Of a stretch of 64,000 nt of DNA, positions 31,344 to 41,139 are shown in pieces (the stretch's first letter is position 1; every line of letters starts with the position of its first letter). Under the pieces are notes generated by a model. It was not told the DNA's origin and did no database searches. It saw nothing but the letters and a program-made list of their open reading frames with translations. The stretch is taken from positions 105,611-169,610 of the forward strand of contig JAVCCE010000001.1 in assembly GCA_030765645.1 (NCBI GenBank), in the 5' to 3' direction. The translations under genes were made by a program, and so were the position numbers. Source of the stretch: Candidatus Hinthialibacter antarcticus. GTDB taxonomy: Bacteria; Hinthialibacterota; Hinthialibacteria; Hinthialibacterales; Hinthialibacteraceae.

Positions 31344-34300
31344 TTATTTATCTTTCGCGACTTCGGCGAGAATTTCCGCCAGATCGTCCGCCCCGGCGCT
31401 TTCAAACGTCTTGGCGTCGATCAGTTCCGCCAGCGCGCGCACTGTACACGCCGAGAAGAAATCATCGAGACTCAGCGGCGCCTCAAACGCCTCACGGATG
31501 CGCGACAACGCCTGCGTCGCCAGCAGCGAATGGCCGCCCAGCGCAAAAAAGTCATCTTGCGCCCCCACCTGCGGCAATCCAAACAACGTCTGCCATATCT
31601 CACACAGCGTTGCTTCCGTCTGGGTTTGCGGCGCAACGTAGTTCGCGTCGGGCTGGACCGACGCATGCGTCTCTTTCGTCCATGCGTCTTCATATTGTTT
31701 TGAATGCCGTTGACGGCGCGACGAAAAATCACACGTCGAAATCAATGCGCGACCGCCGCCGTTTTGCAGCACGCGCAGCAACGCGTCAAAGCCTTCGTCG
31801 TCTGACAAGCCGAGTTTCAAACGCTCCTGATGAGCCGCCTTCATCTCTTCCGGCAGTTGCGCATTCGCCGCCATCCCGCTTTCACGCCAGGCGTCCCAGT
31901 TGATTGAGACAGCGTCCGGGCGCTGCTGCGCCAGCGCATCCAAATACGCATTCGCGGCAAGATAATCGGCTTGGCCCACTTCTTCCAACGCCGTCGCAAT
32001 CGACGAGAACAGCACGAAAAAGTCCAGCGAACCCGGCTCAAATATTCTCGACAAAACCGCTGCGCCGTCGGCCTTACCGCTGATGACCTTCTTCATCATG
32101 TCCGGCGTCTTGCGTTGAATAATGGTCTGCGAAGCGACGCCTGCGGTATGCAGTACGCCGTTGATTCGCCCCATTGCGCGTTCAACGTCAACGACAACGC
32201 GTCTCATGGCGGTTTCGTCCGCCGCGTCAGCCTGATAAACCGCGACCTCGCAACCGTGCAGTTCAATAAGTTTCAATCGCTGAACAATCCCCGCCGTCGC
32301 GTCGCCTGACGCGGCGAGTTTTTCAATCGCGTCCCACTGCTCCCGCTTCGGGAAAGCCGAACGCGCCGTCAACGCCAGTTTCACTTTCGCCGAGCGCGCG
32401 ATCCGTTCCGCAATCGCCAGCCCGACGCCGCCCAGGCCGCCAGTGAGTAAATACACGCCGCCGTCTCGAAACGGCGCCGCCTCCGTCGTCGGCAATGGCG
32501 CGGCTTGATAGTCTTCCACCCAGCGTTTCGCGCCGCGCAACACAATCAGCCGTTCGTCAACCGGACGTTTCATTTCTTGAATGATTGGCTTCAGGTTTGC
32601 GTCCAGCGATAGAATATCAATCGAGCGGCATTGCGCGTTGGGATACTCCAATGGGATGGTTTTGATCGCGCCCGCCGCCATTGCCAGGTCGGCGTCGCCG
32701 CCGCACTCGCCCGCAATGCTATACGCCGCGTGGGTCAGCAGCGTCAAATGAATGGGACGCGAAAGGCCGCACTCGCCCATCGCCTGCGCGAGAGAGATCA
32801 GGCTATAAAATCCGCGTTCCCGTTTCTGTTCTGCGCTCAAAGCGCCGCCGCATAACCAGCCGACGACAATTTCATCAAACGCATAATCTTGTTCTGACAA
32901 CGATTGCAACAATGCGACAAAATCGGCGGGATTCGCAGCATTAATTTGATAACGCCCTTCATCCACACAGGCGAATGTTTCGCCCGCCGCAACAGTGACA
33001 ATTTGACTGCCGTCTGTGCATTGCTCAACCAAACGCGTATGAAAATCATTTTGTGAGTCAACAAAGAATAAATAATTTCTCGAAGTCTCTTTTGGCGGAT
33101 GCGCCGCCCGGGTTTCTTTCCAAGACGGCAGGTAGAACCACTCCGCCCTATCGTCTTTTTTAACGGGCCGCTCATCTTGCGCGTTCGCCGTGAGCCCACC
33201 GCGTGACTTCGCTTCGATCCAATAGCGTTGGCGTTGGAAGGGATAAGTCGGCAGCGCCGTCTTCACGCAGCGCTCATCCGCATACCATTTTTGCCAGTCC
33301 AGCGCGACTCCCGCCGACCACGCTTCACCAACGGCGGCGAGGATGCGACGTTCTTCGTTTTGTTTTTCTTTGGCATGAGGCATTGATTCAACCGCAGCGT
33401 GGCCCGCGCCGAACCCGTGATGTTGACGCGCATACGAACTCAACACGCGCCCCGGCCCTGCTTCGAGTAAAACCCCGCCGCCCGATTTCAACACAACGCC
33501 CAGCCCATCGGCAAAACGCACCGTCTCGCGCAAATGCCGCGCCCAATACTGCGGGTCGGCCGCTTGGTTCGCCGAGATCCAGTCGCCAGTCACATTCGAG
33601 ATAAATGGAACCTGCGGCGCGTTGCGCTCCACCTGTGAAACGCGCTTTGCAAACGCATCGGTGATGGCGTCCATCGCCGCCGAATGAAACCCATGAGACG
33701 TATGCAGCAGGCGGCTCTCGATATTGCGCCGCGATAACGTTTCTTTTAATTGTTCAATCGCTTCGCCTGGGCCGGAAAACACGCACGAGCGCTCACCGTT
33801 TACCGCCGCCAGACACAAGCCGTCTTTTAAATACTCTCTACATTCGTTTTCATGCAGCGGCGCCGCCAACATGCGCCCGGCGGGCAGTTCCTGCATCATG
33901 CGCCCGCGCACAGCGATCAGCGCCAGCGCTTCTTCCAGCGAAAACACGCCCGCTAAACACGCCGCGACATACTCGCCCAGGCTGTGCCCGATCATCGACT
34001 CCGGCTCAACGCCCCACGCCATCCACAACTTCGCCAGTGAATATTCCACCGCAAACAACGCGGGCTGCGCCATTGCGGTCTGGCCAAGCCGCGCGGCGGC
34101 GGCGTCATTTTCTTCCAAACAAAACACCGCGTCGCGCAAGTTCAATCCAAGATGCGGCTGCAACAACTCACAGCATTTATCAAAGGTTTTTCGGTAGGGC
34201 TTGAAGCGCTGATACAACCCGCGCCCCATGTTTAGCGTCTGGGTTCCCTGTCCGGGAAACAGAAACACAACCGGCTGCGCTTCGTTTTTAATTTGTGAAG

Positions 34301-37300
34301 CCGGCTGTTGCGCCCAGCGCTCCGCGTTCAATTGCTTTGCGGCGTCTTGCGCATCAGCCGCGACGATAAACGCGCGATGATCAAACGCCTTGCGACCGCA
34401 GCTGAGCGAATAGCCCGTGTTGCCCAATGCAGCATTCGCGTTTGCTTCAAAATAAGTGCGCATCAGTTCCGCGCGTCCGTCCAGCGCGTCGCGGGTTTTC
34501 GCCGACAGCGGCAGCAGGTACAAATCGCGCTCGACCGGCGCGGCTTCCTGCGCGGGCGCCTCTTTTATTATCGCATGAGCATTGGTGCCGCCGATGCCGA
34601 ACGAACTCACCGCCGCAATGCGTACGCCTTTTTCGGGCTTCCACTCGCGCCGCGCATCGTTGACATAGAAGGGGCTGCGCTGAAAATCAATTTGTGAATT
34701 GGATTTCTGATAATGCAGCGTCGGCGCAATCTCGCCGTGTTTTACCGTCAACGCCGCTTTAATGAATCCGGTGATCCCGGCGGCGGCGTCGAGATGGCCG
34801 ACGTTAGATTTGACCGAACCGATAGCGCAGGCGCCCTCTTTCATTCGGTCTTTATAGACATTCTGCAGCGCCTGAATTTCAATCGGGTCGCCCAACACCG
34901 TCCCGGTGCCGTGGGTTTCGATATAGCCAATCGCGTTTGGGTCAACGCCAGAGCGTACCAGCGCCTGCTCGATCACCTTCGCCTGGCCTTCGACGCTGGG
35001 CGCAGTGTAGCCCGCCTTCAATGCGCCGTCGTTGTTAATCGCCGTCGCCGCAATCACAGCGTGAATCACATCGCCGTCGCGCACCGCATCATCCAAGCGC
35101 TTTAACGCGACCAACCCCACGCCGTCGCCGCCGACCGTCCCCTGCGCATCTTGATCGAAGGGGCGGCAATGTCCGTCCGGCGAAAGAATCATGCCCTCTT
35201 TGTGCAAGTAGCCGGTGCGTTGCGGCAGGTGGATCGACGACCCGCCCGCCAGCGCCATGTCGCACTCGCCGTCAATCAAACTGCGGCAGGCAAAATGCAC
35301 CGCCGTCAGCGAAGTCGAACACGCGGTCTGCACGCTGACGCTGGGGCCTTTGAGATTGAGTTTATAAGAAGCAAACGTCGGCAGATAATCTTTATCGTTT
35401 GAAATCAACACCTGAAACTCGCCCGCCGACTGCGCCGCTTCAGGATTCGTAATCAAATTATTGAGCAGGTAGGTATTCAACCCGACTCCCGCGAACATGC
35501 CCACCGCGCCGTCATACGCATCAGGATTGCAGCCCGCGTCTTCGAGCGCCTCCCAGGCGCATTCTAAAAACAGGCGATGCTGAACATCCATCACCTCGGC
35601 TTCACGCGCCGTCATGCCAAAGAAAGACGCATCGAACTGGTCTACCCCGTCCAGCGAACCAAACGCGTTCACGTATTCGGGGCGATCAATCAATTTTGGA
35701 TCAACGCCCGCCGCAATCATTTCATCGCGAGAAAAAAACGTAATGCTCTCTTTGCCTTCGAGCAGGTTGTTCCATAACTCGCTGACCGACTTCGCGCCGG
35801 GAAAACGCCCCGCCATGCCGACGACCGCGATGTCTTGATTGGCGGTCGCAACCGCAGCCTTTGCGGGCCGCTTTACTTCGCCCGCCTGTTCCTGGCGCGA
35901 CAAATACGCCGCCAGCGATTGAATGGTCGGGTATTGAAACAACTCGACCATCGTCAGGCCGTCGCCGAAATGGGTTTGCAAAACGCTGTGCACCTGCCCC
36001 AACAACAGCGAATGCCCGCCGACTTCAAAGAAGTTGTCGCGCAGCCCGATCTCATCGCGCTGCAACACCTGCTTCCAGGCGGCGTAAATCACGTCTTCCG
36101 TCCGCGAGCGCGGCGCATCGGCGCCGTCGCCGGGCTGCACCGTATCGGGCGCAGGCAAAGCGCCGCGGTTGAGTTTTCCGTTCGGCGTCAGTGGAAACAA
36201 ATCCATCACCACAAACGCCGAGGGGATCATATAATCCGGCAAGAATTTTTGAATAAAATTGCGCAGCGAGGCCGCGTCAAGATCGGCGCCGTTACTCGCC
36301 ACTGCATACGCCGCCATATAGCGCCCGCCGGGGCGGTCGTCGCGGGTAATCACCGCCGCCTGCCCCACATCAGGATGGCGCTCTAACACGGCTTCGACTT
36401 CGCCGAGTTCAATCCGAAAACCGCGAATCTTTTCCTGATAGTCAGCGCGACCAATATATTCAATCACGCCGTCAGCGCGAAAACGCGCCACGTCGCCGGT
36501 TTTATACAAGCGCGCGCCCGGCGTCCGGTCGAACGGGTCGGGCACAAAGCGCTCTTCGGTCATTTTCGATTTATTGTAATACCCGCGCGCCAGGTTCACG
36601 CCGCCGATATACAACTCGCCGCTCACGCCAATCGGCGTCGGCTTTTTATGCGAATCTAAAATATAGATTGTCGTGTTGGCGATGGGCCGCCCGATCGGCA
36701 CCGTCACCGCGTCCGGTTCAGGCTTACATTCCCAATAGGTCACGTCGATGGCGGCCTCGGTGGGGCCGTAGAGATTGTGCAATTCACAATCAAAGCGCTC
36801 AAAGAAACGCGTCTGGATTTCCGGCGTCAGCGCTTCACCGCTACAGACCACCCGGCGCACGCAACGGCAGGTGCCCGCTTCGTCGCGCTCTAAAAACGCC
36901 TTCAACATCGAAGGCACAAAATGCAGCGTGGTAATGTTTCGCGCCCGGATCAAGTCAATCAAATACGCGCTGTCTTTGTGGCCTTCGGGCTTGGCCATCA
37001 CCAGCCGCGCACCCGTCATCAGCGGCCAGAAAAATTCCCAAACCGACACGTCAAAACTGAAGGGCGTCTTCTGCAACACCCGGTCATTTTCATCCAGCCC
37101 ATATTCATCCTGCATCCACAACAAGCGGTTACAGATCGCCTTGTGAATATTCATCACGCCCTTGGGGCGCCCGCTCGAGCCGGAGGTATAAATGATGTAA
37201 GCCAAATCTTCGGGCCGCGACTGGTTGACCGGGTTCGCCTCATCAAATGTCTCAATGGCCTCCAGGTCGCGGTCAACGCACACGATAAACGGAGACGCTT

Positions 37301-39194
37301 TTAGGTTCAAAAACACGGGGTGCTCATTCAGCAGTTTTTGCTGCGTTAACAACACCGGCACCTGCGCGTCTTCGAGCATATAACGCAAGCGGTCGTTCGG
37401 GTAATCCGGGTCAAGCGGCACATACGCCCCGCCCGCTTTGACGATGCCCAACAGCCCGACCACCATGTCCAGCGAGCGCTCAATGCAAATGCCCACCGGC
37501 GTATCGCGCCCCACATTGAGGCTGCGTAAATAGTGCGCCAGTTGGTTGGCCTTCGCGTTCAACTCGCGGAAGGTCAGCGTTTCAACCGCACCGTTCGCTT
37601 GAGGCGCTTCGACCGCAATCGCATCAGGCGTTTTATTGACTTGTTCTTCCACCCACTCATGCAGGCTTTTGTGTAAGGGATATTCTTTTCGGGTCGCGTT
37701 CCAGTCGCTGAGAATGCGCGTCTTTTCGCGCTTGGGCAGCAGCGGCAATTCTGAAACCCGCCGATTGGGGTTCTCAACAATCTGCTCTAACAAGACGCAA
37801 TAATGCGCCTGCATCCGCTGGATGGTGCTTTTCTGAAATACGTCGGTATTGTATTTAAACACGCCAAACAAACTGTCGCGCTGTTCGGCTTTTTCTAAAA
37901 TCTCCAACGTCAAATCAAACTGCCCTTCCATCTGCGGCAGTTCATAGGGCTGCAAGTCAAGCCCGCCCCAATGCACGTTGGCTTCGCCGGGAGTCAACAG
38001 TTCGAGATACTCGTCCGACTGCGGCGGCTTTTGCAAAATAAACATCGACTGAAACAGCGGCGTACGGCTGGGGTCGCGATTCATCTGCAACCGCTCCACA
38101 ATCAGCGGCAGCGGAAAATCCTGGTGCGTGAGCGCGTCCAATACCGTGTGGCGCACCTGGCTCAAAAAATCAGAAAACGCCGGGTCGCCCTCAAACGATG
38201 AACGCAACGCCACCGGGTTGACGCAATACCCCACCACCGACGCGAAGTCCGCTTGCGTACGCCCTGATGTGGGCGAGCCAACGATGATGTCTTCCTGTCC
38301 GGTATAGCGAAACAACAAAACCTGAAACGCCGCCAGCATCGCCATATAGAGCGTTGCGCCTTGTTCTTTGGCGCAGGCGTGAAGCCGCTCCGTCAAGTCG
38401 CCGGAAATTTGAAAGGGAATCGAGGCGCCGTTAAACGAACGCATCGGCGGGTGCGACTTATCAGTCGGCAAATTCAGTATGGGAACTTCGCCCTTGAGCG
38501 CATTGCGCCAATAGTCCCACAGGCGTTCGCCTTCCGCGTCGGCGACCATCCGGTTTTGCCAGTCGATAAAATCGGAATACTGATAATCCAACCCGGGCAG
38601 CGTCACCGCCTCGCCCTTGAGCAACGCCGGATAAATCTGACGAAACTCATTCATCAACACCCACATCGACCAACCGTCGCATGCGATGTGATGTACATTC
38701 ACCAGGAGAATGCATTCACGGTCTGAACGACGCAACAACGTCACCCGCGACACCGGGCCGGTTTCCAGATCAAACGGCTTACGATAGTTTTCACGCACCC
38801 GCTTGTCGGTTTCAGAATCAGACAGGTTGGAAACATCAATTGTTTCAAAGGCGACTTCTTGCTTGGGCAGTATCTGCTGGACCAGTTCGCCTTCGTCCAT
38901 CTTATAGATCGACCGCAACATCGAATGCCGGTCAACCAGCAACTGAAACGACTGCTTGACAATTGGCTCGCTTAACGGAGAAAGAATTCGGACAGCGTAT
39001 GCGGCGTTATACGCAGCACTCGCAGGATTGTTCTTGTATAAAAACCAGAGCGCTTTCTGACCAAATGAAAGCACATGGCGTTTGGGCTGCGTTGTTTTTT
39101 GCAGCAACCATTCCGCCAGAAGTTTCCGCTTCTCAGCTTGCGTCGGCTGATCTTCGGTTTGTTTATTCATTACACCACTTTTCTTCAATACCAT
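31344..39194 (-). CDS. Hybrid NRPS-PKS, C-A(Ser)-PCP-KS-AT-KR-PCP
   Basis: First gene of the assembly line, 2616 residues. C domain (30-470, HHIACDGWS near 168); A domain (490-1010, YTSGSSGRPKG near 673) with signature D-V-W-H-V-S-L-I-D, a serine code; PCP (GGHSLLLG near 1060); KS (1105-1530, TACSTS near 1295); AT (1610-1930, GHSLGE near 1737; HGFH, closest to the malonyl motif HAFH); KR (about 2010-2440, GGLGGVG near 2255, Tyr/Asn in DYLAAN near 2411); carrier domain (GGHSLLAT near 2556). There is no DH or ER, so the Ser-derived carbonyl should be extended and reduced to a beta-hydroxy acid (statine-like). An N-terminal C domain in the first module is compatible with N-acylation (lipo-initiation), but no acyl-ligase is seen. 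The start may instead be the second Met at 39170. Confidence 0.95.
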   Translation of the reverse strand: MVLKKSGVMNKQTEDQPTQAEKRKLLAEWLLQKTTQPKRHVLSFGQKALWFLYKNNPASAAYNAAYAVRILSPLSEPIVKQSFQLLVDRHSMLRSIYKMDEGELVQQILPKQEVAFETIDVSNLSDSETDKRVRENYRKPFDLETGPVSRVTLLRRSDRECILLVNVHHIACDGWSMWVLMNEFRQIYPALLKGEAVTLPGLDYQYSDFIDWQNRMVADAEGERLWDYWRNALKGEVPILNLPTDKSHPPMRSFNGASIPFQISGDLTERLHACAKEQGATLYMAMLAAFQVLLFRYTGQEDIIVGSPTSGRTQADFASVVGYCVNPVALRSSFEGDPAFSDFLSQVRHTVLDALTHQDFPLPLIVERLQMNRDPSRTPLFQSMFILQKPPQSDEYLELLTPGEANVHWGGLDLQPYELPQMEGQFDLTLEILEKAEQRDSLFGVFKYNTDVFQKSTIQRMQAHYCVLLEQIVENPNRRVSELPLLPKREKTRILSDWNATRKEYPLHKSLHEWVEEQVNKTPDAIAVEAPQANGAVETLTFRELNAKANQLAHYLRSLNVGRDTPVGICIERSLDMVVGLLGIVKAGGAYVPLDPDYPNDRLRYMLEDAQVPVLLTQQKLLNEHPVFLNLKASPFIVCVDRDLEAIETFDEANPVNQSRPEDLAYIIYTSGSSGRPKGVMNIHKAICNRLLWMQDEYGLDENDRVLQKTPFSFDVSVWEFFWPLMTGARLVMAKPEGHKDSAYLIDLIRARNITTLHFVPSMLKAFLERDEAGTCRCVRRVVCSGEALTPEIQTRFFERFDCELHNLYGPTEAAIDVTYWECKPEPDAVTVPIGRPIANTTIYILDSHKKPTPIGVSGELYIGGVNLARGYYNKSKMTEERFVPDPFDRTPGARLYKTGDVARFRADGVIEYIGRADYQEKIRGFRIELGEVEAVLERHPDVGQAAVITRDDRPGGRYMAAYAVASNGADLDAASLRNFIQKFLPDYMIPSAFVVMDLFPLTPNGKLNRGALPAPDTVQPGDGADAPRSRTEDVIYAAWKQVLQRDEIGLRDNFFEVGGHSLLLGQVHSVLQTHFGDGLTMVELFQYPTIQSLAAYLSRQEQAGEVKRPAKAAVATANQDIAVVGMAGRFPGAKSVSELWNNLLEGKESITFFSRDEMIAAGVDPKLIDRPEYVNAFGSLDGVDQFDASFFGMTAREAEVMDVQHRLFLECAWEALEDAGCNPDAYDGAVGMFAGVGLNTYLLNNLITNPEAAQSAGEFQVLISNDKDYLPTFASYKLNLKGPSVSVQTACSTSLTAVHFACRSLIDGECDMALAGGSSIHLPQRTGYLHKEGMILSPDGHCRPFDQDAQGTVGGDGVGLVALKRLDDAVRDGDVIHAVIAATAINNDGALKAGYTAPSVEGQAKVIEQALVRSGVDPNAIGYIETHGTGTVLGDPIEIQALQNVYKDRMKEGACAIGSVKSNVGHLDAAAGITGFIKAALTVKHGEIAPTLHYQKSNSQIDFQRSPFYVNDARREWKPEKGVRIAAVSSFGIGGTNAHAIIKEAPAQEAAPVERDLYLLPLSAKTRDALDGRAELMRTYFEANANAALGNTGYSLSCGRKAFDHRAFIVAADAQDAAKQLNAERWAQQPASQIKNEAQPVVFLFPGQGTQTLNMGRGLYQRFKPYRKTFDKCCELLQPHLGLNLRDAVFCLEENDAAAARLGQTAMAQPALFAVEYSLAKLWMAWGVEPESMIGHSLGEYVAACLAGVFSLEEALALIAVRGRMMQELPAGRMLAAPLHENECREYLKDGLCLAAVNGERSCVFSGPGEAIEQLKETLSRRNIESRLLHTSHGFHSAAMDAITDAFAKRVSQVERNAPQVPFISNVTGDWISANQAADPQYWARHLRETVRFADGLGVVLKSGGGVLLEAGPGRVLSSYARQHHGFGAGHAAVESMPHAKEKQNEERRILAAVGEAWSAGVALDWQKWYADERCVKTALPTYPFQRQRYWIEAKSRGGLTANAQDERPVKKDDRAEWFYLPSWKETRAAHPPKETSRNYLFFVDSQNDFHTRLVEQCTDGSQIVTVAAGETFACVDEGRYQINAANPADFVALLQSLSEQDYAFDEIVVGWLCGGALSAEQKRERGFYSLISLAQAMGECGLSRPIHLTLLTHAAYSIAGECGGDADLAMAAGAIKTIPLEYPNAQCRSIDILSLDANLKPIIQEMKRPVDERLIVLRGAKRWVEDYQAAPLPTTEAAPFRDGGVYLLTGGLGGVGLAIAERIARSAKVKLALTARSAFPKREQWDAIEKLAASGDATAGIVQRLKLIELHGCEVAVYQADAADETAMRRVVVDVERAMGRINGVLHTAGVASQTIIQRKTPDMMKKVISGKADGAAVLSRIFEPGSLDFFVLFSSIATALEEVGQADYLAANAYLDALAQQRPDAVSINWDAWRESGMAANAQLPEEMKAAHQERLKLGLSDDEGFDALLRVLQNGGGRALISTCDFSSRRQRHSKQYEDAWTKETHASVQPDANYVAPQTQTEATLCEIWQTLFGLPQVGAQDDFFALGGHSLLATQALSRIREAFEAPLSLDDFFSACTVRALAELIDAKTFESAGADDLAEILAEVAKDK

Positions 39195-39688
39195 TATAGT
39201 AAACAGTTATAAGAGCAGTCCATTATACTGAAATTGCTCAAAGCACAAGCGACGATTAAAGTCTCTTGCGTCTTAATCTGCTAAATCCGCTTAGGATATG
39301 TTTTGATGAAATCGCCTAAGATGAAAGCATCCCGATAGAACTTGTCGGGATACGATTGCCAATACATATAGTATTTTGTTAATATAATATTCAGTCTTTT
39401 TTACGTTTATGTCAAGAAAAAAGTAAACGTTTCTTGAATATAATTTCATATTTTACAATGAAAAGTAGCCGAATTTATCAAAAGTGTTATAGTTTTATAT
39501 CTAAAAAATCCGCCTTAGCGCTTTTACTCAATAAAATCATCAAACAATGATTTTTTTACTTGACCATCGACTCATTTTGATGTTTTGATAATTATCACTT
39601 GCAATTATTCCTATAGAATTCTATCGTTTGTTCTCAAATTCCGTTGCCGCACCCTGTGAAAATTTAACTTGACTCAATCAGTGAAACT
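39195..39688. promoter_or_regulatory. Divergent A+T-rich intergenic region between NRPS operon and parA
   Basis: About 490 bp without a credible gene, much richer in A+T than its neighbours, separating the leftward synthetase genes from the rightward ParA gene. On the minus strand a TATAAT (39222-39227) with an imperfect TTGTGC about 15 bp upstream is a candidate promoter for the synthetase operon. A second TATAAT overlaps the first ATG (39193-39198) and would only serve the downstream Met at 39170. On the plus strand TTGACC at 39560-39565 lacks a well-spaced -10. A perfect 7-bp inverted repeat ATCCCGA/TCGGGAT lies at 39329-39351. All promoter calls here are by eye. Confidence 0.5.
39329..39351. 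repeat. Perfect 7-bp inverted repeat in divergent promoter region
   Basis: Arms ATCCCGA (39329-39335) and TCGGGAT (39345-39351) enclose 9 nt. No T-run follows on either strand, so it is not a good intrinsic terminator. It lies midway between two divergent genes and could be an operator or simply a small hairpin. Confidence 0.4.
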
Positions 39689-40327
39689 ATGAGATGTATC
39701 GCAGTGGGCAATAAAAAAGGCGGCGTGGGAAAATCGACCATCGCCGTCCATTTAGGGTGCGAATTCGCATCCCGCAATCGTTCGGTTACGCTCTATGACG
39801 CCGACGAACAAGGCACCTCGTCCAATTGGTGTGCGCGGGGCAATCTAGCCATCCAGTGCAAAACCGTCCCCATCGAACATCCTGACCAAGCGAAACAGTT
39901 TATCCACCAAATCAAATCCGATCAATCGGACATCGTCATAATTGACCTGCCGCCCCACACCCGCGAAGCCACCGAAGCGGCCATCGCCGTCTGCGACCTG
40001 ATCCTCATCCCGGTTACGCCCTCCGGCGCAGATTTCACCTCAACTGGCAAAGCCCTGGCTCTGGTTCAAGAAGGCCGAACCTACCGCAACGGCGCGCCAA
40101 AAGCCTTGCTGGTTCCCTCGCGGGTCGACCGTCGCACCGCCTTCGGCAAAGAAATTTCGGCGTCTTTGGCAGAATTCAATGAAACCGTTGGCCCCGAGAT
40201 CGGCCAGCGCAGCGCCTTTATCGACAGCTTTGGCCTTGCCGATTGGGTCGGCCGTAGCGACCCGAAATCAAAAGCCTATCATGAGATTCAATTATTGACC
40301 GACAAGGTCGAGGAGATTTTGAAATGA
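39689..40327 (+). CDS. Orphan ParA/MinD-type P-loop ATPase
   Basis: A 212-residue protein with the deviant Walker A box KGGVGKST (residues 10-17), switch I-like DADEQGTSSNW and a Walker B-like IIDLPPH. The length is that of small plasmid- or cargo-positioning ParA proteins, and it has no N-terminal DNA-binding domain. Family members dimerise with ATP on the nucleoid and position plasmids, chromosomes or protein cargo through a partner. There is no ParB next to it. Instead its stop overlaps the start of a DUF697 membrane protein (ATGA), so that protein is the likely partner (inference). It is transcribed away from the synthetase genes. The ribosome site is weak. Paralogous ParA fold members (MinD, McdA-like) are alternatives, but the exact role cannot be told from sequence. 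Confidence 0.9.
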   Translation: MRCIAVGNKKGGVGKSTIAVHLGCEFASRNRSVTLYDADEQGTSSNWCARGNLAIQCKTVPIEHPDQAKQFIHQIKSDQSDIVIIDLPPHTREATEAAIAVCDLILIPVTPSGADFTSTGKALALVQEGRTYRNGAPKALLVPSRVDRRTAFGKEISASLAEFNETVGPEIGQRSAFIDSFGLADWVGRSDPKSKAYHEIQLLTDKVEEILK

Positions 40328-40896
40328 GTAAAAGCCGCTTGAAAGATTTCAGCAACATTGCGGATGACGCTTCAACATCCAGTACGCAAGAAGAAATGGT
40401 GATTGAAGCGGAAGTCGTTTCAAAAGAGACCATCTCCACCAAAGACGACCGCGCCATGAAAATCGTAAAAAGAAACATGTATTGGTCGATGGGCGTCAGC
40501 CTGCTGCCGTTTCCGCTGATTGATCTGGTCGCAATTACCGCATTCCAAGTACGCTCCATTCAGCAGTTGTCTGATTTTTATGACATCCCCTTTTCAGATC
40601 ACCGCGTCAAAAACATCATCGGCGCCCTGGTGAGCGGTTTGGGTTCAGCCTATTTGGGCGGCTTGCTTTCGCGCAGTTTTATCAAATCGCTCCCGTTTGT
40701 CGGCAACGCGGTCAGCATGGCCAGTATGCCGATTGCCACCGGGGCGATGACTTACGCCATAGGAAAAGTATTCGTCCAACACTTTGAATCCGGCGGCACC
40801 TTCTTAAACTTCGAGCCGAAAGACGTCCACCACTATTTCAAACACTATTACCAGGAAGGCCTCCAAGAAGCCGCCCAGGCAGGCCAATCCGCCTGA
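40324..40896 (+). CDS. DUF697 (YcjF-like) membrane protein, copy 1
   Basis: A 190-residue protein. An acidic, Ser/Thr-rich N-terminus (1-40) is followed by a DUF697 region: YWSMGVSLLPFPLIDLVAI, a YGI-type Tyr-Asp-Ile site, a Gly-rich hydrophobic stretch, TYAIGKVFVQHFESGG, and a C-terminal amphipathic helix. Two to three hydrophobic segments suggest membrane insertion. It is translationally coupled to the ParA gene (4-nt ATGA overlap, AGGAG upstream). It is clearly homologous to the protein at 42975-43484 (shared NMYW.MG, FQV..I..LSD, VFVQHFE.GGTFL). DUF697 domains often sit at the end of GTPases of the Era/YcjX type, but no GTPase domain is fused here. Function is unknown; a membrane partner for the ParA ATPase is my inference. 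Confidence 0.85.
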   Translation: MSKSRLKDFSNIADDASTSSTQEEMVIEAEVVSKETISTKDDRAMKIVKRNMYWSMGVSLLPFPLIDLVAITAFQVRSIQQLSDFYDIPFSDHRVKNIIGALVSGLGSAYLGGLLSRSFIKSLPFVGNAVSMASMPIATGAMTYAIGKVFVQHFESGGTFLNFEPKDVHHYFKHYYQEGLQEAAQAGQSA

Positions 40897-40920
40897 CGCG
40901 AGATTACAATTATTCAACTA

Positions 40921-41027
40921 GGGGAGAGCGAACCCTGCCTGCCGCAGGCTGGCTCCTGGTGAGCCGCATTAGAACGATTGCATATTGATTCTTCGCAGCC
41001 TTGGCTCGCCACCCTGCCCAGGGGCAG
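40921..41027. repeat. Degenerate REP-like palindrome, copy 1
   Basis: Shares with the next copy the core CTCCTGGTGAGCCGCATTAG, an AACGATTGCATATTGATTCT-like stretch and a closing GGCTCG, but carries an extra small palindrome (GCCTGCCGCAGGC) and decayed outer arms. It lies just upstream of a REP-associated transposase gene. Confidence 0.6.
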
Positions 41028-41032
41028 AGATG

Positions 41033-41127
41033 ATTCGTGGGGAGGGCGAACCTCCTGGTGAGCCGCATTAGAGCGATTACATATTGATTCTGCGCGGCTC
41101 GTCGGGAGACTCGCCCTCCCCACGAAT
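41033..41127. repeat. REP/MITE-like palindrome, copy 2 (intact)
   Basis: A 95-bp element with perfect 17-bp terminal arms ATTCGTGGGGAGGGCGA (41033-41049) and TCGCCCTCCCCACGAAT (41111-41127), plus inner arms GAGCCGC/GCGGCTC. It ends 12 bp before the start of the REP-associated transposase gene, the usual position for a cognate substrate palindrome. Confidence 0.8.
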
Positions 41128-41139
41128 GATACGAGTAGC

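Noticed and set aside
5834..39194. Possible epimerization domains for D-residues
   Set aside because: I looked for the second His motif with the EGHGR-type signature after each PCP and found none; dual-function C domains cannot be excluded by eye.
39560..39592. TTGACC...GATAAT as promoter of the ParA gene
   Set aside because: The spacing is 21 bp, too long for a standard promoter; kept only as a note in the intergenic region.
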